Of a DNA stretch of 64,000 nt, positions 12,801 to 24,800 are shown in pieces. The notes below the pieces were generated by a model. It saw only the letters and a program-made list of their open reading frames with translations, made no database searches and had not been told where the DNA came from. Each line of letters starts with the position of its first letter. Position 1 is the first letter of the stretch. Source of the DNA: Nageia nagi. Lineage: Eukaryota > Pinophyta. The DNA lies in NCBI GenBank assembly GCA_050084985.1, contig JBITNC010000002.1:30070001-30134000 (forward strand), read 5' to 3'. The translations under genes were made by a program, and so were the position numbers.

Positions 12801-15800
12801 TTTTCTTGTTTGCAAGAACCCCATTCCAAATACAACATTGCTTTGCCTATTAGTGAAGAGTTTTAGATTTGGACTTCTACATCAAAGGATTCTGGGAAGA
12901 CAATATATTACAATCTTCCACCATTGCTTGAGGGCAAGCAATCTTAGGAGGGAGGTTTTGTGACGTCCTTTTTGTATGATATAAAATATTTGTAATGGCC
13001 AAAAGGCCTATCATTAATGATATTCTATTTGGAGTGTGTTATGTTGTTACTTGGGATAGGAGTTTAGTTGGTCATTGGACCCACTGTGAGCCCCTAGTGG
13101 GACATCTCCCTCCCAAGTGTAGATTAGGATAAATTAAGTGTACTTGGAGATCCCGAACTTGATTTTGGGAATCCCAAGATCTTGTATTCCTTAAACGACT
13201 AGGAATGAGGATTGCATGCTTGCGCCAACCTTGAGGAGTCCCCTAGACCCCACGTTGGTCCATCCTTGACACCTAGGCTTCCATGCATGACACCTAGACC
13301 CGCATGGGCATGCGTGGCACCCCTAGACCCTGTGCTAGCATTTATGGCACCTAGGAATCCCATGTTGGCATGCCTGACACCTAGGAACCCACATTGGGCA
13401 TCTCGGGCCCTCTAGAGGCTAACGTTGGGGTCTTAGAGCCTAGTGATGATTTCGAGGTGAGATCTAGGACCTGGTGAAGAGTATAAAGAGACCTGGAGGC
13501 TCATTTGCTGGATAGACTTGATTATTATTACCTTTACACTTCTACTTCGTCCAATGGACGCAACCTTAGTGGAGCGCTAAGTGTGTTCCTAGGTGGAGCA
13601 CCTAAGAGGGTTGTCAGGCTAAGGGATCTTGGCAATCTACGACATATGTGGAGCACCTTCACCCATCCGATGGTATTATGAGGTGGAGTCTTTACGACTC
13701 GCATGGTTATCTAGATCTGAGGAGGGCCCCTTTGGTGGGGAGGAGTCAGATTGTGAGGAGGTGCTGCTATCCCATTGTCGAGCAACACAAGAAGGGTTTG
13801 TCCGGCCCAATTCAGCTCCCAGGAGGCTGATGTCAGCCATTTGGGCTTGGTTTTGTATTATTTCACATTGTTCATCATAATATAAGCTGTGGACACTTTG
13901 GATCTCAGCTATTGCATTGTACTTGTTCATATTTTGGCATCATTTGGTCTCATTGTGCATGTGTGTGTCGAACGTTGGCATTATTAGCTTGTAATAGTTG
14001 TGTATTGATGTATTTGGCTCATTGTTGGCATTGTGTGGTACATTAGTGCTTGTGAAAAGCCCAACGTTGGCATACTAAGGTTTGTAATGCATATTGTGGA
14101 TGCCCTAGTTTGATAAATTGTAATTAATTTCACTGATATTTGCTTGAGATTTGTTTGGATCATTACAAAATTGTTGCCTATCCATAATTTGCATAGCAAG
14201 TGGATGTATTCTGAGGATTTCTTCATTCTATGACATCAAATTAGATATTCTCATTCGAAATGAAGTTTGTGCGCACGTGTTGTGTTGTGTCTTTCTTTTG
14301 ATTACATTGGTCCTACTTGCAGAGCACTAACAGTCAGCTTTGCTCCCCGCTCCTCTTGAGAATAGATTGGACTTAGGTTATTCTATTTTTAGGTTGGAAG
14401 ACTTCAAATGAGATTTCTTGAATGATCCAGAAGTAAGAAACCTTAGACACTGCTTCACTGTGACCATTTCTTTGTCATCTCACTAGTATCAAAACATTCT
14501 TGTCCCCTTTTCTTTTCTTTATTTTATACTTTCTTTAAAACTTATAGCAACTTTCAAACTATTGCAAGATAAGACACCTCAGTCCCCATAAAAAACGTGC
14601 GTTAACAGTTACCACCTCTACTACACCACTTAGTTGATTCCCAAACAAGACCTACACAATTTAAAACTGATATTAACGACACGAGCTTTCCAATAGAAAC
14701 CTTGGGGTATCGGTCCTTACAAGAGAAGTTTAGTAACGCGTTCTCAACTACATGCTAGGTCGCTTTTCCATCTTGATTGTCTAGCCAATCGCCGAGTAAG
14801 AGGAAAGGTTTTCTTCCCAACACCACCCAAATCGGTTTGCAAGCTTCCAAATGTTCTGGCTCTGGGGTATTTTTTTGACTAAGTATAAGATTTTGTAAAG
14901 GGCCCAGACACGTTTTTTTAGGTACATGCTTTTGCAGCCCTCCAAAATGGTGCGACCAAGTTGCAAGGGTTTGAAGTGTGATGAAATTTGACTAAGTACT
15001 TTTTGATGCATTGAGTTGGTTGGCGCATGTATTTCAGGACATGCTTTTGCACATACCCAAAAATATGTGCCACCTCCCTAGCTTCGTCATTTGACCTCAA
15101 CATTGACCAATAAGGTGGTGACAAGTGGCATGTTTGAAAGTTATATATATGAGGTCACCCCTTGTACTATTTACCACTTCATTTCATTTTGCATCAAGTT
15201 CCCCAATTGCACCATTTTCGGAACGTGCTTAAGGACTCACTTAAATCGATTGGCCTAGGAGAAATAAGGGTTTGAGAAGGTGTTTGAACTGCCAAAAGCC
15301 ATTTTTCTAAGGGGGTGAGTTGGATCTCAGTGTCCGTTGTTGAAATTCACTTTGCATTTTTCTAAGGTTCGCCCTAAATTTGACCTATGCGCATGTTTTT
15401 TCATTAGTGCTTAAAGGATTCATCCAAATCTGTGAGCTAGGTCCGGATCCGGAGAATTGGCTAACTATTCATGATTATTAGGTGCATTTCATTCTCCTTT
15501 CATTTGTGCATGAAATTTTGAGGCGCATGCTTTGTAGGACATGAAAAAACACGTGCCCAAATTCATGCGCCCTAGAATGAAGTGATCTAACCTTCATTAT
15601 GGAATATTGCTGCCCTAAATTTGACTTCCCAAATTCGTTCGCCCTGGAGTGAAGTGGTGATCTGACCTTTATTATGTAATATTGCTGACCTAAATTTGAC
15701 TAAGTAATGTGTTCCTACATCAGGTGCCCATTCGCATGTTTTTCAAGTAGTAAAAGAGCATGTACCCAAATCCATGCGCCTTAGAGATTGTGAGCTGAAA

Positions 15801-18800
15801 TTGGCTAAGTATTGAGGAAGCTAGGAGTCAAAGGGCTAAAAAGATAGGTGGCATACATGCACTGTGCCATGCATAAACCCTCCATGCGACCTCTATAAGA
15901 AGGCTGTCCTAGTTCATTCTTGCAGGACGTTTTTGCAGCTTGGACCTGTACGTTTGGCCATTTTTCTACATTTTCCGGAACACATTCAATTTGGTGCTTG
16001 ACCCTTTTAGGGGCATTTCTAGCTAGAATTCCGACTTTTTACTGTAGTTTTTTGTACATTTTTCAGATGACTTCTAGAATAAGTCCTCCCCCACATAAGA
16101 CCAAAAAGATTCAGATACAACTCTTTGAGAGGCATGTCACAGATGACCAGATGGAGAGGATCATGAGGGAAAGTCAGATAGAGTTCCAAGAAAGAGAAAA
16201 ACCGGAGCTCCCTGAAGCCAAATTTAAAGGGAGATTCATTTTTGGTGGGGATATAGATTGGGGAAACGTTGACCCCATCATGACTATAACCGCCATTGTT
16301 TCCATCAACAAGGAGGACTTGTTGGATGAAGTCATCCATTCTTGTGGGCTATTTAATGTCACCATGATTCTTTTTGCCTTTTCAATTTCTAGTTTATGTT
16401 ATGAAGTTTCCAAATGCTTTAAGTATGGCAAGAGAGTTCTCTTGGACACCAAAGGGAATGTGATCATGTATTGCTCTCCGGAAGGGATCGAAGCCACCTT
16501 TGGCTGCAGAAGATATGGAGATGATTATACACTAGCCCATTTAGAAGAATTCCGTGAGTCCACTGCTCGGCCTGGGGATTATATTAGAAGATGGTTATGT
16601 GAAGTATACAAGAGCATCCAGGGCTAGTGAGTAATTAGTACTCGTAGGGAGGAGTTCCTTCCCATGGTTGCTAATTTGATCACTTTGTTGTCTAGAGTCA
16701 CAGGTCAGGAAAATGACTCCAAGTACAAAAAAGAGTTCACTTGATTTATTTCCATGATCAGCTCAAGGAGAGCTATCCGATGGAGCAGGGTAATCAGTGA
16801 TGCCTTGCGCCACCAGCTAGCCTACTTTGGCTTTTCTAGAAGATTCTACGTGAACTCTTACTTGGTGTATCTGTTGTTACACAACAAGTTAAGGTCGAGG
16901 GAGCATGTAGATGAAAGACATCTAGAAAAGAAGGGCACCCCGGTGTGGCAGGTTTACCCAAAGTGGTGGTATCATAACAAATTCAGGCATTTCTATGAGA
17001 GAAATGACCAGTGGGAGTATGCCATTTATAAGGAGATCAAGGGAGAGTCAGTAGTCAAGAGGGTCTTTGATGCTTCCGTCCAGGCCATAAGTGTACACGT
17101 AGATTTCTACTTGCAGTATACTGATCATACATACATCAAGGTCTATGGCTTGGAAGAACAACGCCTACTCCTACCTAGATACGCCAGTGACAGAATGATC
17201 CTCATGGAGTTTGCCAGATAGTTGTTGTTTTTCAAGGAACGAGTGTGGAGAAAGGACGCAACCATTAACTTGCCCATTTCCATTGCAAGTTATGTTTGCC
17301 AAACTTGGGTTGAGGCTAATAGCATGAAGAAGGGGCTACAATAGTATGTCTTCTTCAAGGAGGCAACAACTAGAAACTATGATCCTAGGGGTGTTATCAA
17401 CCGTTTCTACAACACCGCATTCGTAAAACCTATTGTCTACAAGCATAACTCTTTAGGGAATGCAAAGAAGTTCAAAAATGTGCGAGATGAGGAGGAGATA
17501 GCAAATATTGATACTCTTTGGAGAAGAAACAAAGCCCCTCTTCAGGTAGAAAAGGCACCTCAGAGACCCAAAACTGTGAGAGAAACCCAAAGAGGTCCTG
17601 TTAAGGATCAAAACATCCCCTCCTTCTAGAAGCAATGCACCTCCACAAGTCAAGGCATCCTTGCTTCCCATTGGAAAAAGACAAGTGATGTCGAGAGAGT
17701 GTATCTCAACATAGCCTAGTAAATGTAGTGTTGTGACCTACGAAACAAAGAAAAGCCAATAGGTGGTGGCTAATCTAAGAGATGCTGGTTACCATGATGT
17801 CCCTTTGCGCATGCTGGAGGAAGCTTGTGGTAATGATTCCCCTATTGAACAAACTCCATCGAGACCCACTTGTTCTCCTGGATGTAGAGAGAAAGTTCCC
17901 CCATTGCAGCCAATTTCCAGTTCTTCCAAAAACTCTACTTCTTCCTTTGATGAATAAAGTGGCGAAGAACCCGACTATGCTAAAGAAGGCTCGAAAGAAG
18001 AGACAGAGAGCCAAGGAGATGATGGAGAAGGCCGTGGCGAAGTGGAAGAAGAAGATGATGATGATGTAGATGATACTGCTAGTGAAGAGTACCCCAATCA
18101 AGAGAATGTAGCTATAGGTGCTTTTGCACCTGATGACACAGAGATTGAAACTCTCTCGGATAATGATGATGACCTGTTCATAGACGTTGAGAGTTATGAT
18201 GAAGAGGTCCATATTGTTGGAATGAAATATGCCAAGGAAGTAGGTTCTTCCAAACCTTCTCCTGTTGTACATAAGAAGACGTCACCCTCGTCTTCCCAAA
18301 AGCCCTATGTAAAGAGGACTAGCCATGAGAGATCCCCTCAATCGCGCAAGAAAGTTCTATCATTAGGTGGTGATGGTGAAGACGAAGAAGATGGAGAGAC
18401 TGAGGAGCTGAAGAAGAAGAGAATGCAGGATGAGCACCAAGGTGAGGAGGTTGCCCTTGTTCAAGCCACTCCAATGAAGGAAGTCAAGAAGATCAGAAAA
18501 GACAGAGTGCTTATGTAGAGGCTCCCTCCCAAGCCAGCTACTGAACATCCAAATCTTGACTTAGATGCCTGCCTAAGAGCCTTAAGCATGAGCCCGACTC
18601 ATGATGAAGAGATCGACCAAGACCTAAGGTTTGAGGATGAAGAAAAGGAGCTCTCTGATTGTGAGAAAGTCAGAAGGGTAGATACCTTTGTTTCTACTTC
18701 AAGAAAGGAGATCTCCATCAGCCACTATTACTCAACATCTACAGATACCTGAGGACTACATGATAGAGACGTTCAAGATGCTTGTTAAGTCTGATAGCTA

Positions 18801-21800
18801 GGAAGCATATAGTTACTTAGAATGTTGCTGTCATGGAACAAGAAGGCTATGTAGCTAAGAAGGAGGTGAGAAGACTCAAGAAGGACTCAAGGCTAGAAGG
18901 AAGATCATAAAAGAGTTCCAAACTGTTAGCACCACCCTTGTAGAGTTAAAGAAACAAGCCTCGTTCCATGCAGGATGGGAATTAATGAAGGACCTGTTGA
19001 AGAAAGAGATGATAGAGACCATTGAGAAGCTATCTTCTCAAGTCTCTAGCTTCCTTGAGGAAGGTGTTGAGATTTGGGAGTTGAAGTCCCAAATAAGAGC
19101 CCTCCTTGAGAAGCTGGATGGTGATCTCCCTACTGTCATCCATTTGTAGCAGATCTTTGCGGACAAACTTGAGAAGTTAGTATACTGTCATGAAAGTCAG
19201 GATCCCTTTGAGAAAGGGGGTAGAAGAGCAGATGAGTAAGTATGTATATTAACTGAAGTTTCAAGGGGAAGATAACAACGTGTGTAGAAAGGAAGCGGTC
19301 TTGGAAGAGGCTGAAAATCTAATCCAGGAACATCTTGAGGTCGAGGATCTCAACTTATTGAAGGCAAGGCAATCCATTCGTCATGAAAGATAGATGGTCA
19401 TCTAGAAATTTCAGATGCAGGCTACATCCAAGCAGATTGGAGACTACTTTAGGCAGAATGGCAGCATCGTTGGTATGATTTCCAAGGGAGTACAAAAGAC
19501 CGTGTTGTTCTTGGAAGAGACCATTGCGTCGTACGATCTCACCAACGAGGAATGGAACTCCATCGGTGCCGGATCAGATCTGGCCTAGATTTGATCCACT
19601 TGCAGATTTTGTTTGCGATTATCTTTTCTTTGTTTAATGCATATTGATGGTGGTTGTTGTATTCAGATTTTATTTACTTGATTTGACTGGTTTAGGGATG
19701 AGGTTTTGCTTCTGCCAGATCAAATGTCAGATTCATTTATGAATCTAACCGGTGCAGGGATGAGGTTTTGCTTCTGCCGGTTCATATGTCAAACTTTTAT
19801 TGCATATTTGATTTTCTTTTTACATAGATTAGAGGTAGATTAGACATTCCGCGGTTGTAGCATTTATATTTTGTCAGTTTTTTAAATGTCACTTGCATAG
19901 TTTTTTGTAAAAGATCAGATTTTGCATTGGTATGTGTGTTGCTTGTGAGCACACCATATCAGATTTGATGCCTTTAGGGCAACACTTCTAGTGGCCTATT
20001 TATACCCCACTTGGGCCACTTAGAAGGAGATTTTTGCATATGTCCATTTTTGCATAATACTGATTGCATGTATAAGGATTCTTGCGTACTTTTGATTGCA
20101 TAAGGATTTGCTGCATAAGGGACCCTATGCATATCATTGTTTCAGATCGTCATATCTTTGCTTCATGTTGAATATCATATTAAGAGCTTTGCAATCAAGG
20201 AAGGAATGCTTTTGTTTATACGGTTGAATATCATTGTGAGTTCATTTCCTTCTGGAATGGTTCTGTAAAGTAAATGCTGTGAAGGTTACCATTTGTGGGA
20301 TCATGCATCTTATCTTGTATGATTCTTTTGTTGGTTTGGATAGTTTTTATTGCTTAAGTGCATTCCCTTTGAAAACTTTGAGTTTTAAGAGATCATTGAA
20401 TATCTTTTGAAGTAGTTTAAATTGTTCATTGTATGATTTGCATATAAGTGGATGTTTTTTGTGGCGTATAGCTTATCTCTATGACGTTCAATTCGATTTA
20501 TGTATTCACATATGGTCTTCCTCTTTTCATCCTTTTCAATTGAGGCTCCCACCATAGACCCTACAGCTTCATGCTCTCGTCTGGTAGTAACTTGAGCCTT
20601 TTGCTATTTGATTCTTAGCTTGATTAGTGAATATATTTTCTTAAAGAATCTGGAGATGACCTGCCGAGACATTGCATCACTGGTGATGTCTTCATAAGTT
20701 CATTATTCACATTCCTATGCATTTATCCTTGCATTTGTGATCTTTCTTCGCTTTTGTTCACACTTGCAGTCTTTCCTCTTTGTGGAAACGGATTTTGACG
20801 GTGAATTTCCCTTGTATACGGTTACAACATGCATATCTATCCAATGTACCCTACTCCATATTCCATGTGAGCGGTTGGGGTAACCAGTCCTTTCAGGTGG
20901 AAACAAGTAACGCTGTTTCCTCAAGTCTTGTGCATGTTTTGGGTGAGGAAAGAAAAACATACCAACATAATACGATATCAAAGTTGATGGGAATGACATG
21001 CCTTCTTTCTAGTATATGTGAATCTATGGTTTTGAAACTGAAATGGAAATGATTCGGGTACAATAAAACTTGGATATTATTTTCCCATATATCCATTTTT
21101 ACCTAGAAATGTGGGGAGATCAATATGGTATAATATTTCATGGAGGTGTATCCAATGGGCTAACATTTAATGGTTTAAAACATATCAAACAGTACCACAA
21201 AGATCTTATAAATGCAATGATAATTTAAATATGAAATAATACTGAAAAATCGATAAATAAAATAAAAATGGTCATCAAAATCATCAATAAGGTTTAATAT
21301 TTCATGGAGGTATATACACAAGGCTAACGTTTAATGATTTTAAAAATATCAAACAGTGCCACAAAGATCTTTCAAATGCAATGGTAAAATAAATGCAAAA
21401 CAATATTGAAAATTTGATAAGTAAGATAAGAAAGATCATCAAAATCACCTCAACTACCTTTTGATTCTTCTCAACTTTCTGTGTCCTTTTCAATTTATTC
21501 TCTATTCAGTGTCTTCCTGCAACTGTTGGGAAATAACTCTTCCTGTGTTGTGGTATGCGGTTGTGCTATATTGTGGTGTTCTCAAGCCTCCGATAGATTG
21601 GTTTGTCAAATCCAGAAGCTTAGAAATTGTAAAGCGTATTAGATTTCCAACTTCAAACCTACGAGTAATTTCTTGGGTGCACTGTAAAGGCCTCCTGAAG
21701 TTTGGAGGAACAAGCATATTAGTCAAACTTCACGTCCCTACTAACCATGGTCTTCCGTTGTGCAAGAGCATAGGTCCAATAGCCCTTTGAGTTTTCACAA

Positions 21801-24800
21801 TAGCCAGAAAAAATTCCTTTGATGCTGGAGGGCTTAAACTTAGTCTGTTTCTCAACAGGCATGTGAATTTAAATAAGACTGTCAAAAACACGAAAATGAA
21901 GTACTTGAGGCTTCTTACTAGGAAAGGCCTCCTTCAATAGTTTGGTCTTTTAAAATTTTGTGAGGGCATCTACTCAAGATTGATGACTGTATAACACACT
22001 TCTGGCTAAAGAAACATAGGAAGGTGCATGTCATGAATCATGGCCTTAGCTCGGTGATGGATCTATTCTTCCTTGTTGCAACTCCATTTTGCTGCATGTT
22101 GTATGGTATTATGGACTCCCTCTTAATATCAGCTTCCCAGCAACAAGAATTGAACTCAAGGGACGTATAGTCTCCTCCATTGTCTGATCAAGGAATATTA
22201 TCACTCTTTCCAATCTGATTCTTGAGTAATGCTCTAAACTCTTGGAATTTACTAAAAACTTGATCTTTGGTTTTCATGGAATAAAACCAAGCTTTGTGTG
22301 AGAAATCATGAATGAAGGAAACATAGTAAAGACTACCTGTCAAACAGGGAGAGGACATGGGTCCACAAACATAAGAATGTATCAACTATAGAGTCTTTTT
22401 TGAATTTTACCCATTTATAGGAAAGGTAATCTTGGAGTATTTACCAAGTGGACAATCCTTTGCATACACCGTTCTGCTCAACTTTGATGTTTGGGAGTCT
22501 TTCCACCATATTCTTGAGAAGAGGAAGAGCTCCATGGTGCAAGTGATCAAACTGTTTGCGTCAAAGCTTCTTGTCACTGTCATTCACCAAAGTAGTCAAG
22601 TTTGAAGATCCATCTACGTGGTCACACTCTCTCAGACTTGAGAGATTAGACACATCAAGAATCCTTGAATCAAACAACCAACAAATGAATAAGCTTAAGA
22701 AAACCAATCATAGCTCCGACAACTTTATGAGGCAAATATTTGTTCCAATCATTGGAACACAACTGGTAGCATACCTGTTGAAATCCTCCACTGAAACACA
22801 ACTCCCTCTCTCAGTTTTGCTGATTTTTCCAGTCATTGTAAAGAAGATATTAGAAAAAATAGCTCTGATACCTTGTTGAAGTTTCAGAAAATAAATTGAG
22901 AAATATAAATCATACCAGTCTAAATCAACAAATGTTGCAAGTAGACGCTAACAAACATGCTCAGTAACAGCTGTAAAAATCAAAGTTTTGGAGTAGAAAC
23001 CAACATCGTTTAGATGAGAAAATTTTCATAAAAAGTAGAAAAACTAATGAGAATTAATAGCAAGAAAAACTTTGTATTATTTAGCAAAAAACTTGAACTT
23101 AAAAACTGGTATGTTTGAGACATCCTTGGCTGAATTTTTGAGCAAATAAAATCTCTTACAATCTCATCTAAAACTTGGATTACAATAAAACAAGCATGCT
23201 TTTCTTAAGAAAAACAAAAAAAAAAAAACTCTTTATCTTTAGACAACAGAAAACTCATCTAACCGTGAGTAATAAATCCATGTGACTAACCTAACTGTGG
23301 GTAGTGTTGTGCCCGCACAACACATCTCAAGATGTAGCATTTTGGGGACCCAATTTTTGCAACGGCAATGAGCAACATTGCTTGGGCATGATCAACTTAT
23401 GGCCAGTATGGAGACCCAGAACGGCCAGATGATCAAAGCAGTAGACGAGCATGCCTTGGAGTCATGAAGAGAGTTCAGCTCAGCCAGTGACCAAGTCAGG
23501 GCCTGGTTTCAAGTGACACCTCACAGGATGGAGTTGTGGATCACGACAACAACCAAACAGTGGAGTTTTGAACGAATGGCTATCAGGGCGAAAAAGGCGT
23601 CGTTTTGGCAAGTTTGAGCAACAAAGGTGCCAAGGTGACAAAAGATGCGTTTTTGGTCAAGTTTGAGCCTGGGAGTAGTGGATATAGTTAAGATGACAAA
23701 AATGCGCGTTTTTGTACAAATTGAGCCCAGAAAAGGTATCCACAACCAAATAGCACGTTTTTGTCAATTTTGAGCCCGAAAGTGGTTAGTATAGTAAAAA
23801 TGTGTGTTTTTGCATAGTTTGAGCCTGAAAAGCTCGAAAATGACCAAAATTGCAAAATTGAGCTCAAAGTGCTTGGAAATGGTCGTTTTGCACATCTTGA
23901 ATCCAGAAAGGCCGAAAATTTAGACTTTGAGTTCGAAATGCCAGAAATGATCATTTTTTCACCGTTCAAGCTCGAAAATGTCTGGATAGGTCGGAAATGG
24001 TCAAAATGCATACTTAGAGCCCGAAAACGTCGGAAATGCATCGGTTGGGCTCGTAAAAGACTGGAAAGATTGGGAATATGCAATATAGCCCGAAATGGAT
24101 GAGGAAAGCAAGTTCGAGTGCCCTTGAGGGGTAAAATAAACAAATGAGCATTTTGGCGTCTGAAAAGCTTTGGGTTGAGCTTGGAAAAGCGAGTTTTTTC
24201 AAAGTGCTCAGAATGAAAATCCAAGAGAGAGGTGTGGTGCCAAATGACAAATTAAGGCCACTTTGCTCTTGGAAATGTCGAAAAAACTCGAGTTTTGACC
24301 CCCAAAAATCTAGGGGGGAGTTTTGCAAGTTTTCCCTCACTTCACCAAATCTCGAAAATGGCCTATTATCTTGAAAACCTGCACCTACCTTTGGGGAGGT
24401 CCAGATTGATCCAAAAGTGGAATTTTTGAGCTTGGGAGTGTGGAGATTGCGATTCTATATCAAATTGGTTTTTCAAGTTTGCGATTTTGACGAGTTTTGC
24501 TCCACCGAAAGTGGAAAAAACAGGAAAATGAGCAAAAGGACAGCCAATAGGAATGCACCAATTTTTTCAAAATTTCAAAAATGTCAAAATGAAAATCGAA
24601 GGAAGAGGTAGGGTGCCAAATCCAATTTTAGGCACCTTTGCTCTTGAAATTTTCGAAAAAAAATCAAAGAATAGCCCTCAAAAAGCTAGGTGCTGGTTTT
24701 GCATGTTTTCCCATGTTTTGCCAAATTTCGAAAATGGCCTATTCCTCCCAAAACCTGCGCCTACCCTTCTTGTGCCCCAATATTGCAAAAAAAATGAAAT

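Larger units (their letters stand above)
10547..14167 (+). mobile_element. Short non-autonomous LTR retrotransposon with long LTRs
   Basis: Two homologous direct repeats flank a 1.17-kb interior. The left (10547-11788, TGTGAGG..ATCACA) and right (12959-14167, TGTGACG..ATTACA) share GGATAGGAG, 'GAGCCCC.AGTGGGAC.TCTCCCTCC' and 'TTAGTGGA.{1,3}GCTAAG' segments. A PBS-like TGGTATTAGAGT follows the left LTR at 11791, two bases after its end, and a purine tract (TAGGAGGGAGG) precedes the right LTR. No RT or integrase fits in the interior, so it would depend on another element for movement. The repeats have diverged visibly and no target duplication was found, so the copy is old or recombined. Confidence 0.7.

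Noticed and set aside
13629-13930. Three overlapping open frames on both strands
   Set aside because: All lie inside the right LTR of the non-autonomous element. The homologous left LTR does not keep any of them.
17775-18272. 165-codon minus-strand frame with a hydrophobic, membrane-like run
   Set aside because: It is antisense to the acidic linker of orphan copy A. GAT/GAA-rich codons read backwards give Ile/Phe/Ser-rich hydrophobic sequence.
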